In this document: positions 42,454 through 54,619 of the stretch, piece by piece
How positions within the stretch are numbered: the stretch's first letter is position 1
How the letters are laid out: each line of letters begins with the position of its first letter
Source of the DNA: Brachycybe producta
Lineage: Eukaryota; Arthropoda; Diplopoda; Playtdesmida; Andrognathidae
Direction: 5' to 3'
NCBI GenBank assembly: GCA_036925085.1
Contig: JAUPFP010000047.1
Span: 1,191,001 to 1,255,000 of the forward strand
Length of the DNA: 64,000 nt
The notes under the pieces: generated by a model
What the model was told of the DNA's origin: nothing
Databases searched by the model: none
What the model saw: only the letters and a program-made list of their open reading frames with translations
Made by a program: the position numbers and the translations under genes

Positions 42454-43111
42454 CTTGGGACAACAATTTAAATTTTTTGGACAGCTCTTATTTTTTAGAA
42501 AAGTTGCATACAAAAATTGGGGTACACCTTAATGCCATACCCCAAAGCATTTGGGACAACTAAAACTGCAACTGAAATAGAATATATAGCCAATGGACTG
42601 ATTGGGACAACTAAAATTTTTTTTGGACAGTTACCATTTTTGAGGAATATAAGTGTAACTGTCCATTGAAGTCCATTGAGAGTACAATCCAATGGAACAA
42701 GTTTCAGACTTGTTCCATTTCCGGTTTCCATTCTAGGATAACGTTGGAGTATATATTAATGAAATTTCAAACGACTGTATTTCTGGAACCAGTGGTGTGT
42801 CCGAACACAAATGAAAACTGTCAATTGAAGTCCATTGAGAGTACAATCCAATGGAACAAGTTCCATGCATCTACTGTTACTGGTTGCAGAAATATCTTCA
42901 TGTGGGGCATGGCATTAAGGTATACCCCAAATGTTTACACTTATATTCCTCAAAAATAGTAATCAGTCCATTGGCTATATATTCTATTTCAGTTGTTGTT
43001 TTATTTGTCCCAAACACTTTTGGGGTATGACATTAAGGTGTACCCCAATTTTTGTATGCAACTTTTCTCAAAAATAAGAGCTGTCCAAAAAATTTAAATT
43101 GTTGTCCCAAG
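42454..43111. mobile_element. Fold-back element with long inverted arms
   Basis: The left end CTTGGGACAACAATTTAAAT and the right end are inverted copies, and the pairing continues over GGACAGCTCTTATTTTT, TTGGGGTACACCTTAATG and ATAGCCAATGGACTGATT. 658 bp. No clear target duplication. Confidence 0.65.
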
Positions 43112-43119
43112 CTCATAAC

Positions 43120-44053
43120 TAGGGTCAACGGTTTCATGCCCTAAAAATCAAAGAAATATGCATGTAAATATGCTGTCAAAACTCCTAAAATAGGCCCACA
43201 AAATATGCACTATTGGATATTATTTGCACAATAATTTTTTTTTTTGGGATTGAAATACACAACAAAAAACATTCTCAAATTTTTAAATTTAAAATTATGC
43301 AGATTGTTATTTAGTAGAGCTTTATACACAGGCATTTAGAAATCGGGACGAACACAAGTTGGATCCGCCCTTTTTATGACGACCAGCAACTTCTAATTGG
43401 TTTGTTGTGTGGTTCGATGTTGAAATGGGCGGAGACATCAGATGTCAGACTACATAACAACCAATTAGAAGTTGCATTCGTCATAAAAAGGGCGGAGCCA
43501 ACTTGTGTTCGTCCCGATTTCTAAATGCCTGTGCTTTATACTTTGAGAAAGTACGTTCTACATCACAAGATGTGACTGGTACTGCTTAAAACAAGCAATA
43601 TCATAAATAGACAAACTGATATCTTCATTAAGATTTTCACCATTCAAAACTGCACAAATCTTCTGGAGCTCTTAATAGCCTTTATTTTTCTCTAATACAG
43701 TGGTTAATTTCTTTGTTGCTTCTTTGGAAGTATTTCCAGTAGCACATTTTAAATTGTCTTGCAGTTCTTGAATGACTGAAAATTTGTTCAGTTTCTTGAA
43801 TGACTGAAAATTTGTTCAGTTTCTTGAACTGAAATAGAAAAATCCTAATTTTTCTAGAAAAAAAAGTGTTAAATATACACTTAACATGTAAAATTCCCAA
43901 AATATGCATGCAAAATACAAATACCCTTAAATATGCAATTATATGCAAAATAAAACTAGTGTTATTCGACTTCATATCACATGAATCGTGCATAAATCTG
44001 ACACAGGATGAAGTGCAAAAAGAATATGCATTTTCCTAAAACCGTTGACCCTA
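43120..44053. mobile_element. hAT element (non-autonomous), interrupted
   Basis: CTCATAAC flanks both sides (43,112-43,119 and 44,054-44,061). Inverted ends TAGGGTCAACGGTTT. 934 bp, including a nested 205-bp Mutator-like MITE. It contains several ATATGCA motifs but no transposase ORF. Confidence 0.85.
43328..43532. mobile_element. Mutator-like MITE with 9-bp target duplication
   Basis: GCTTTATAC at 43,319-43,327 and 43,533-43,541. Ends ACAGGC...GCCTGT with long inverted arms including AAGTTG and CCGCCCTTTTTATGACGA. The 9-bp duplication suggests the MULE superfamily. Nested inside the hAT element. Confidence 0.75.
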
Positions 44054-44204
44054 CTCATAACAAAAAGGCATTTGCTGAATTACATGTATTTTAATAATTA
44101 AAATATTTAAAAATGTATACTAGGCATATTTAAAATATTTCAACAAATAAAATTCAATAAGAGAATAGTCACACACGCATAATAAAACCTTGCAGTACGT
44201 AAAT

Positions 44205-47200
44205 ATTATTATCATCATCATCATCATTTCCTGTACCTTATCCCGCAAGGAGCAGGGTCGGCCTTGCTGGTTCTAACTCTCCACTCGTTCCGATTTTGCA
44301 CCAAGCCCCCAGTGACCCCACATGCCACCATATCCCGTTTTACTACCATGTCCCAGGTTTGCTTGGGTCTTCCTCTACCGCGTTTTATTCCCAGGTCTAA
44401 GTTCATTGCCTGCCTCAGCAGCCCATCTTTTCTGCTCCTGAGGACATGCCCAAACCACCACAGCCTATTTTCCTGCATCTTTTCTACTATAATTGTTACC
44501 CCTACACTACCCCTAATAAACTCATTTCTGATCCTATCCCTTCTGGTCACCCCACTCATAAACCTTAGCATTCTCATCTCAGCTACCTGCATTCTATCCT
44601 CATGCACCTTCTTGATTGCCCAACATTCTGACCCATACAACATAGCTGGTCTGACTACAGTCCTATAAAACTTTCCCTTCAATTTTATAGGTAACTTCCT
44701 GTCACATAAAACCCCACTAGCCTGCCTCCACCTATGCCAACCTGCTTTTATCCAATTTGTGATGTCTAAGTCTAAGCTCCCATCATCTTGCAGCACAGAT
44801 CCTAAATATTTGAAGTCGTGCACCTGCTGCATTAAACTGTCCCCAAGTCTAATCCCCTCATTCAACTGTTTTTCCCCATCCCACAGAAATTTCATGTACT
44901 CCGTTTCTGCCCTACTTATTTTCAACCCCTTTGATTCCAAGGCATTCCTAGTCTCCTCTAACCTTATCTCGAGTTCCATTTTGGATTCCCCAACTAAGAC
45001 TATGTCATCTGCAAACAGCATACACCAGGGGACCTCCTGCCTCACCCCTGCCAGTAACTCATCTAGGACCAAAATGAATAGATATGGACTAAGTGCTGAG
45101 CCCTGGTGCACACCAATCCTAACACGAAAACTATCAGAGAACCCCCAGGCAGTCTTAACGCTTGTCCGTGCATCCCTATACATGTTCCTCACCATATCTA
45201 TATAACTCTCACCCACTCCTTTTTCTGTAAAACCTCCCACAATAACGACCATGGTACTCTGTCATAGGCTTTCTCTAGATCTATAAATACCATGTGTAAC
45301 TCTTTCTTAGCAGCCCGAAACTTCTCAATAACTTGCCTTACGGCAAAAATAGGGTGCATTGTGGATTTTCCTGGCATAAACCCAAACTGACTTGACTGCT
45401 CCCAATTGCAGTTTTACCCCGTAGTCGAGCTTCAATTACTCTATCCCAAAGCTTCATCATATGACTCATCAATTTAATACCTCTATAGTTCCCACATTCC
45501 TGAACATCACCCTTCCCTTTGAAAATAGGCACTAACCAGATGTCCCACCATGCACCTGGCATTCTATCCCCCATAGTCAATCTATTGAATAACTTTGTTA
45601 GCCAGGAAATGGCAACATTCCCCAAGACCTTCCACACCTCTACTGGTATCCCATCTGGCCCTAAAGCCTTCCCTAGCTTTATTTTTCACAATGCCTGAAC
45701 AATTTCCTCAGCCCTTACCTGCTCCACTTCTTCTCCATCATTATTTCTTCCAGTGAAAGGCTCATGCTCTACCCCCTCATTCATAAGCTTACTAAAATAA
45801 TCCCCCACCTGTTTCGTACTGGCTCCCTACCCCACAATACTTTGCCCCCATTATCCTTGACACTCACCACCTTTTCAATATCTCTGCCTTTCCTCACCCG
45901 AGCCCTAGCTATTCTATATACTGCCATTTCTCCTGCTCTGGTACCTAACTTGGCATACATGTCTGCATATTTCTTACTCTTTGCTAAGGCTACCTGCTGT
46001 TTGGCCTCTATCTTGGCATGCTTGTATTCCATCTGGGCCTCCCTGCTTCCATTGTGCCACCAAGTCTTGAAAGCATCTTTCTTCTTTTTAACTGCCATCT
46101 GTACCTCCTTATCCCACCACCAAGTTTTTCTGTCTAATCGAGACCCCTACTCGTACTGTCCCTAGTACCTCGTTTCCACAATCACGGATCTGTTGTGCTA
46201 CCCTTGTCCACAACTCTCCTGCAGTGCCATCTAAATTACATGCTATCTTACCTGCCATTTTCTTAAACTCTTCTGCCTTGTCTGGTAATGCCCACCACCT
46301 AATAGCTGTCTCTCCTCTATGTCTGACCACCTGTTTTGCACCCCTAGGTTTTAGGTCTAACACTACTAGCCTATGTTGTCCCGCTAGGTTTTCACTCGGT
46401 ATCACTTTACAATCCTTGCACTCATTTCTATCCTCACTCCGAATCATGAGATCAATCTGGGATTCTCCTGCCCTGCTCTTAAAAGTAATCAAATGTTCCT
46501 CTCGCTTCAGGAATAGTGTGTTTGCTAAAATTAATTTATGTGCCACTGCTGCCTCCAGGATACTCTCCCCTGCTTTATTTCGCTCTCCATAGCCCCACCC
46601 ACCATGTACCTCTTCATACCCTTCCCTACCTTTACCTACATGTCCATTAAAGTCCCCACCAATTATAACCCGTTCCTTCCTACTCAGGCCCAATATCAGG
46701 TCATCAAACTGTTCCCAGAATGCTTGTTTCCTGGCTGTATCTAATCCAACCTGGGGGCCATATGCACTAACTACATTTATAACAATGCCACCCCAAACTA
46801 TCTTTACTACTAACAGCCTACTATTTATCTGCCTAACCTCAACCACACTATGTCTGAGTTCCTGATCTAGGACAATTCCCACTCCATTTCTACCCTCCTC
46901 ACTACTTGCATAAATTAATTTATACCCATCCCCAATGTCTCTGGATTTATCACCTTTCCATCTTGTCTCCTGCAGACATGCAACATTTACCCTCCTAGCC
47001 TTTAGCACACTAGATATCTCCCTAGTCTTCCCTGTCAAACTCCCTATATTCCAGGTGCCAAACCTAAATTTAGTACCTCCACTTCTACCACTACTTCCAA
47101 GACCTCCTTGTTGTTGATGCTGGACTCGCTTCTTTAGCCCCACCCGTCCACTGTGGGGTAGCCCTTGCCAATTTTTCGCAGCCACCGGGCGTTGCAGCTG

Positions 47201-47480
47201 CGCGTCGCTTATGGCGGGGGACGCTGTAGCCATATTCGGAATACTATTTAGAACCAACATCATATGTTTTGGCAAATCTTTACAACCGGCTGCCAACCTG
47301 ATATCGACCCTCCACTTTTGCACCCGGGCTGGGGACCGGCAATGGCGTGGTTTGGTTTTGGTCTGCCCTGAGTATTTTATGCCCTCAGTAACCTCCATAA
47401 CTGGCTGGCATTCCCCTATCCGCCACCTGGGGAGGCACCCGATAGGGGACCCAAAAACCCCCACGGGAAAGTTAATAATT
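44205..47480 (-). mobile_element. RTE-type LINE, inactive
   Basis: Minus strand, about 3.3 kb. Order: endonuclease, then reverse transcriptase, then a C-terminal region with WWFGHVLR, and a 3' tail of ATC/GAT triplets (44,205-44,228), which RTE elements often carry. The right (5') limit is approximate. No target duplication was confirmed. Confidence 0.8.
44224..47464 (-). pseudogene. Broken LINE ORF: endonuclease and reverse transcriptase
   Basis: The endonuclease part (46,109-47,464, 451 residues) keeps TWNIGSL, QETRW (Glu 166), AYGPQ, GGDFNGH (Asp 271, Asn 273), SQIDLMI and a GQH motif, all expected of an apurinic-type endonuclease. The reverse transcriptase lies in three pieces: 45,781-46,098, 45,338-45,637 (NYRGIKLMS) and 44,224-45,252 (MLFADDIVL, with the catalytic Asp pair). 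Frames change near 46,105, 45,800, 45,395 and 45,235, and a TGA interrupts near 45,690. The element copied itself by target-primed reverse transcription; this copy cannot. Confidence 0.82.
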
Positions 47481-48711
47481 TAGTTGTTATAGTTTTAATT
47501 GCATTTTTTGTATTTAAATTGATATGCTATTTAATTTCAATTATTTTTGCTTGTATATTTATAATCATTCATCATTATTATTGTATTTCGTTTTTTTGAC
47601 TCTGGTGATGACTTTTGTGATGATGTATTTTACAATGTTATGGCATTTTGATTCTTTTGTAAGTATATTTCATTCTGTAATTATATTAGACTATCAAAGA
47701 AAATGAAAACAATTTTAATTTTTTATCGCCAACAATGAAATTTATTGGAAAATGTCAGAGATACACAAAATGCATGTGAATTTGTTAGAGATATCTAATG
47801 CAAAATACAATTAATTGCATGCTTGATATTGATAGGATACCTGTCAGTGCTAAAAGATAACTTTGCCTTTTACCTAAATTTTACGGTTATACCACTTTAG
47901 AATATTTACATGTTTTTCTTTGTGGGAAATTAAAAGTGTCAACAGTGAGAGTGAGAGAGAGAAAGACAGAAACTGAGAGATGGGGGGGGGGGGGGAAACA
48001 AGTTTTTTAAAAATTTGAATTCATTTCTTTTCTGTTGACAATGATGATAAGTTGATAACAACATCACTAATAATAATTTTTATATTGTTGTTGTTGCAAC
48101 CGTTGGTTATTTTTTTTTCTCAAATGAAACTTAATGCTTGAATGCGTTTTTTTCTCCATTGTTGTAAACTTTAAAAGACTGGTTCAACTCAAGAAAAGAA
48201 TGAATTGAAAACAAGAGAGTTAAAAAAATTGTCATAGAATCACGAACTGGACGCACTGAAGTGTGCCAAAAACTATTTTTATTTTAAAGAGTTGTCCAAT
48301 TTTTTTGAACTGTCTGCTGTTCAGTCCACGTATGAACCACTCTAACAATCTGTTAAAATTATTTTCTCATATTTTTTTTTTCTTCAAATGTTTTTTTTTC
48401 AAACTCAAATGGTCAAAAAGTCATTGACCCAACCAATAGGACATTATAACTATTATATATATTAATGATTGAAAATTAGTGTGCAGCATAATACATGTTT
48501 GACAGACTTATAGAGCCTAAGCCGTTCTATTATTATAAGCACAGACATCTCTATCTATCTATTGCCTCTCTCTCTCTCGCCCCTCTCTCCGGAACCCTCT
48601 GAAGTGGATGGTGGAACCCTCTGACATTGACAGTGGTAACCGTTATACCTTTATTCTGCTAAATGGCGTTTGCAATAGCAATGATGTCGAACCCTCTGAC
48701 GTGTCAGTGGT
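47481..48711. other. AT-rich DNA without a supported gene
   Basis: A poly-G run lies near 47,982-47,995. The right end (about 48,590-48,711) has an imperfect duplicate of GGAACCCTCTGA...CAGTGGTAAC. No coding signal. Confidence 0.45.
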
Positions 48712-49204
48712 CATGGGCGCCTGCAGAAATTTTTGCAAGAGTGGGCAACGACTTAACACTTTGTCGTCAGACTCATCACATTCTTGCTGCTCAGGCAGCT
48801 CAGCCTGCTCTCGTTGTTTTCTAAAATACATTGCACACTTTTTTAAATTTTAATTTAATTTAAATAAAAACAAAATGGCCTGAAGCTTTCAAAACGAAAG
48901 ATCATCTTTGAAAGATGACATCATTATGACAAAGTGCCATATAAAGGGAAGTAGGGAAGCACGGGCCTATTCTAATGTAAGCATTTCTAAGCGATAATAT
49001 ATTATATTTCTATGTGTTTTGAGCACTGTTATAGAAAACCACATGGTAATGGGTATGCTGTAGATATATTAAAGATTTTTTATTGTGATGCATCTGAGCC
49101 AAATAATAGTAAAAACCAAATAAATAGTAGGTAAAAAAAAAGTAGATGTCAATTTTCCAGGGGCGGGCAAGTGCCCCTCTTGCTGCTATCTGCAGACGCC
49201 CATG
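48712..49204. mobile_element. hAT MITE with perfect 8-bp target duplication
   Basis: TCAGTGGT at 48,704-48,711 and 49,205-49,212. Inverted ends CATGGGCGCCTGCAGA and CATGGGCGTCTGCAGA. 493 bp. Confidence 0.82.
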
Positions 49205-49212
49205 TCAGTGGT

Positions 49213-52200
49213 AACTATTATAACCTTGATCTGTTATATACTGTACATGTAATATCTAAACATATATTTATTTCAAAGGTTAACATCTTAGGACGGGCAA
49301 CATTCCCCTTATTTCAAAATCTCCGTCTTATGACAGGCATGCTTCTAGTCATAAGATATAATTGTCAAACAGCCATAAAAAGCTTATTATTAACAATGAG
49401 TTCTTATAATACTACTCTTTTCAGTAATAATATTGTTTTCGTCCTTAAATTCGTCCTAGAAATTGATATTGAAATAGGCATATATTTGAAATTAGGTTAC
49501 AGTAGGCCTATATACAGTATTTTATTATAAGTCATTTGATACTTTTTACCATAGCAACAAAAGTAAATTTCATATAAAAAAAAAGATCAGCTGCTACTCA
49601 TTTTAATGAGCAAAATAAAAAGTATGTTTGAATTTTTGTGTATTTGTAATTTCTTGAGAATTCTGAACTATCTGTCTCCCTGATCCATTTGCAGGATGTG
49701 TCAAAATTCTGTGTATGTTTATGGGCTAGTGAATATGTTCTAAGCAATTGTCATTTAGGAATTATAGAAAACACTAAAAATGGCATATGGCATTGTGTGT
49801 GGCAATGGTAAATGGGACGTGTTTATTCACAGAACATGCACAATATGGTCACCTTTGGTACGGTCAGACTCATTTTTTAATATATAGCACACACATGGGC
49901 GCCGGTTGCATGGTGCAAGTATACCAACTTTGGACTTCGAAGTAGGCCCTAATACACAATTTTCAGTATTTTCACTGATTTATCGAAACATTAAAACAAT
50001 ACAAAATTTACTTATTTACTGGAAATCTATATTTCCATTTTTTCTACTGCACAGTCTAAAACAAAACAAAAAGGCATGGTCTCTTAATTAAAATAATGCA
50101 CGTCTTTGAACATTTGGTTAACAATAAATTTATTTTCCCATGCATCTTCTTGAAAATAATCCTGCTGGTGCCTATGATAGCACCAAAGTGAACAAGCATG
50201 TAAACATGTATAAAATTTAGGTAGCTAGGTAAACGTAATTTTACTTGTCACAGTCTCGAGGGCCGCCCAATTTTGAGACAATCTCAAGGGCTTCACAGTG
50301 TCTATACGCTTAGGATGTTTCTTAGTTTTGAGAGACTCGAAGGGCTTTACAGTTTCGAGAGTCTTGCAGGAGCCCTCGCAGTGCTGTTTCGAGAACATCC
50401 CTTCACCTTGACAATTTCGGAAGTTCTTGTCGGATTGTTTATCCAATAACTTTTTTAATTTAGTAGAAATATAGTTCCAAGTTTGTACTTACACTGTATT
50501 ACCCGGTATGTTGTTAGCAACTAGCTTAAATTACAAAAGTGTTGGTGTTCTAGTTTTGGAAATACGTATCCTTAAACAAAACACATGTTACGTGCACTAC
50601 TTTGCAGTGCATAAAAGTGAATGTTTCGTGCACCGGCACCTAGAAGACCTAGATTAGGCGGCCTAGTTATGATAGACGAATCACAAGAGAGTAGAAACAC
50701 TCCAGAGTTGCACGTGCTGTGAGATATGGCAGTTTTGCGATTCCAAAGTTATAGAAATGGCTCTAGCCACAAGATACTTTTTGAATGTGTGGGTTTTTAT
50801 GGTCCCACCTGAGTTCATTTCAGTGCTTTTCAGGGCATCTTTCTGACTTTCATTTTTTACCATTTTTTGAACATTTTTCAATTCCTCGGCAGTCTGTTGG
50901 GCCCTCCTGAGTTCATTTCAGTCATTTCATAGGCGTAAATTAGGGGGCGCGTGGGATAGCGGCTGCCAACCCCCCCCCCCCCAATTCACCAAGTACATAA
51001 GTTTTACTTTTTATGAGGTTGATAATTTTTTGGCACTCTTGTGTATTTATATCAACTTCTTAGAAATTTGTTTTGTGAGATATCAAATTTAGATTTTTTT
51101 TTGGTTGAAAAAGGCTTTACAACCTTTAATATTGTTAATTATTGTTAACAATATTCATTTTATGCAAACCTAGCTAACATACAAAAATAATTTCATGATA
51201 CATTTGTATATGCAGATTAACGGAAATAGAACCAATTACGTCACCACTAACAATTCTATTTAAGACAGGAAATTTAAACAAATTTGTTATCTTTCTAAGT
51301 GGGGTGGTGTGAAAGGAGGTTGACCTTTCAACTTTTTAATTGATTTTCATCTGAAGGAAATTTATAATTTATTTGGTATAGGTCCTTTCTTATTTTTAAT
51401 TATGGAATTTCCACCGTTTGAAAATGAAGTTTTGAGGATATAACAAGGTTGCTATACTAGGGCGGGATCAAGGGTTTCATGCGTGCTAGGCAAGGTTTAA
51501 AATCTGCCCCCGTTAAAATCTGCGTCCGTTTATCTCTGCATCACTGTGCCTAACAACAAGCTTACTTATTCCTACCCATTCATCTGTCTATAGATCTATC
51601 AATTCTAAGCCCCAGCACGGCGCAAAATAAAAATAATAGGTCAGCAAAAATGCCGGACAAAATGAAAAAAATCAGGGAATTTATTTGCAGAAATTCCAAT
51701 TTCTGTGATTCAAAAACGACCAAAAAGAAAAAAAGAAAAATCTAAATGCTCTGAAAAACACTAAAAAGGGCTCAATGTAAGGGTTACCACAGACGACAGA
51801 AAGTCCGTGACAGTTTTAACTTTAATTTTTAACTACCGGGAATACAGTATAGTTAAAATTTTGTACACGGATATTTTATTGTGTTGTTAACAACTAGCAA
51901 AAATCACAAAAGTATAGGTGTAATGGGAGAATTAATTACACATGCTGAAAAACCAGCAGAAATTAGCAATAAAAAAATCAGAATATATCTATGGCGCTTT
52001 GCATTGAAAGATAATGTCGCTTCTGCTATAAATGCATTACAAAGTGAAATTTTATGTGATTTTATTAGGCGTGCGTGATTCGTCCCTAACAGTTTTCGAA
52101 AAACATATTCTTAAGCATGCACCACTAGACAATGCATAAAACTGAATGTTTGCCGCATTAGCGCCTAGAAAGAGCTGCACAGGCGGCATTTGCCACCTTG

Positions 52201-54329
52201 ACGCCCGAGTCAGTACGTGTCTGATTACAGTGATGTTCATTATTAGTGCAATGTACAGAAGTTGCATTAATTAAAAAAAACCTAGAAAAGTCAGGGAATT
52301 TCAGAAATGAAAATCGGTGGCGCAACCCTTTGAAACTGTTTTCTAAATCAACAAGTTTTTATTATAAATGACATTACTAAGTTACTAACAATTATGTAAT
52401 AGGTGTATAAACAAAACAAATAATATTTCATCTGAATGTGCAAGTTTTTTTAATATACAATATACAATACAATCACAGTTTACTATACATGTATAATTGT
52501 ATATGATTCTGCAGGGATGCGGATTTTTTGTGGATATCCGCAAGAATTTCGCATGCATCAGTCTTTCAATTGCAGTTGTAAATATTTAACAGGTTCAATG
52601 CACATGCATAACAATATAAATGCTTTTATTAGTTGTAATTCTTTTATTTAAGAATGAAGAAAGAAGAAGCTTTGAAATGTTTTCTTGTTGTCAGTGAAGA
52701 GGACGACCACTCCTTTTGTTTGATAATTTTTATGAGAAACTTTTTTTTTTGGTGCTTTTTTAGTCTTGTTTTATTTTTTTAGAAAACAGGCTTTTTTAAT
52801 GGAATTCATTTTCAATTTAATGTGAAACACTTTTAAGACAAAGTCATATCAGTTGTTCTTGTAGGGGAAAAATAGCTTCAAATACTATCAAATTCACAAC
52901 TGATACTTAAAAGAAAAAAGGTTAATTAAAATTCATGGTCAAGGACTCAAGAGAGGGGAGATTCCCTCCACCCCCCATTGATGACCCTCGAAAATGAGGC
53001 CCTGATTTAGTTTAAATTTCTAGTTTTAAAAGTGTTTATAATAATTAAGGTTGGTTTTAAAGTGTAAATGTCCTTGGAACACTGGTTAGTCTGTCTTTCA
53101 GTTGTAAAAAGGAAAGAAACTTGAAAGTGTTTTAGAAACTACTACAAACTAGAAAGGTAGCTCAATCACATTCCATGTTGAAATCTTTCAGAATAAGCTT
53201 TTTACGCGAGTTTGAAAATGAATGAAGACTTTTAGCAGGCGATACCTCTTAATATTCGTTTATAAAGAATATGTTTATTTTCAAAAATATCAACATGAAA
53301 ATACCCTTTTAGAACACTTTCTAGTTATTCGTAATTTGGGGCCTGAAAGATAGAATAACCGGAGGCTCGAAGTTCGAAAATCAGCTGTTCATAACCATCT
53401 TTATATACAAAATAAATAACAATTTAAAAATGTAGTAAAAGTAATTAATTTTTAGGGTTCTAAATTTATGATTAACAAGGCATTTCAAACCTAACCCACT
53501 GTTTTATTTCATTTATTACAAAACTAGGACACTCATTTATATCTTCAAAACCTTTTTTTTTTACAAATTTATTTTAATTTAAAAACAAGAAAGTAACTAT
53601 TTTTTTATTAAAAAAAAGAAATCTATCTAAATTAGCTTTTTATTGGCCCATTAGCGGATAAAGGTTGAGAAACATTAATGTTAATCAAAGTTCATTGAAT
53701 GACTAATAAAAACAAGCCTACAAATAATAATAAGAAGAAAAAACCGCTAGCAAAATTGTTTTCGTCACGTAAATTCCAAAAAAATACAACAACATAATAT
53801 TCATTTTTTTATTTCAAAAATTTTTTTAAATCTTTTAAAAGTTTTTAAAGAAACTTTTCGGCGCCATTTTTAAAGTTTGTTATTCTAAAGTTTTTTAAGC
53901 TCCGCCCATCCACCGCATACACTATAAAAATGCAACCAATAACAAATGGAAGTTTACTACTACTCGTAATAAACAGTAACTCATTCATGAATTCTTTCAG
54001 TTAAAATAAAAAATGACCAGAAAAAAATAATCGATCAAACAAGTTCTCTGTTAAGAAATGAAATCGAAATCTGAGATCATTTTTTTTAATAAAAATTAAA
54101 ACAGAATGAAAAAAGTGACAATTTTTTGTGTTTTTTTGTTGGTTAAGAAAATGTCTTCATGTAGTTAACTGATAAATTGATAATCTCTTAAAATAAAAGG
54201 AATTAAATGTAATTTTATTGCATTGAAAAACTTTTTTTTTTAGTTCTTCAAAAAGTCCTTGACCGACATGAAAATTGATCGTTCATTTGAGCCTGGTATT
54301 AGAGTTGGTTAGCAATTGAAGAAGAGCAG
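49213..54329. other. Long AT-rich stretch without a supported gene
   Basis: About 50,225-50,430 resembles the tail of the duplicated blocks (CTTTACAGTTTCGAGA, GAGAACATCC). About 50,506-50,680 and 51,885-52,170 are a related pair (TTGTTA(G/A)CAACTAGC, GCATAAAA(G/C)TGAATGTTT). About 53,110-53,400 is another copy of the dispersed AGAAACTAGAA repeat. No exon could be supported. Confidence 0.45.
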
Positions 54330-54619
54330 CTTTCCATGCGGCGGTTGTTGTCATCAGTGGCGCCGCTTTTCCCTCCCTCGCTCCGTGTTCGTTGACGTCG
54401 TTTGCAGTCTCGAAAGTCAATGAGAAAATCATCTTCTTTTTTTTTTCTTAACGCCGCTTTTACGTTAACTTCTTACCGGTTAAGAGTTTATTGTTTTACC
54501 GTCCGAGTTTTTTGTTTAGGCTAACTGTTAAAAGTTCGGAAACTTTTGTCAGTGTTTGTGTGCGTGTTTTTTTTGTGTGAGTTTCGGTTGCCTGAAAACA
54601 TTTCGTTTACGGCTTCAGT
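54330..54619 (+). promoter_or_regulatory. CpG-rich promoter and noncoding first exon
   Basis: Rich in CpG compared with the AT-rich surroundings (GGCGGTTG, GGCGCCGC, TTGACGTCG), ending in TTCAGT before a strong donor GTAAGTTT at 54,620. The next exon with an ATG is at 57,494. The start site is not fixed. Confidence 0.5.

Noticed and set aside
44264-46744. Plus-strand ORFs across the LINE
   Set aside because: Antisense shadows of the endonuclease and reverse transcriptase frames.
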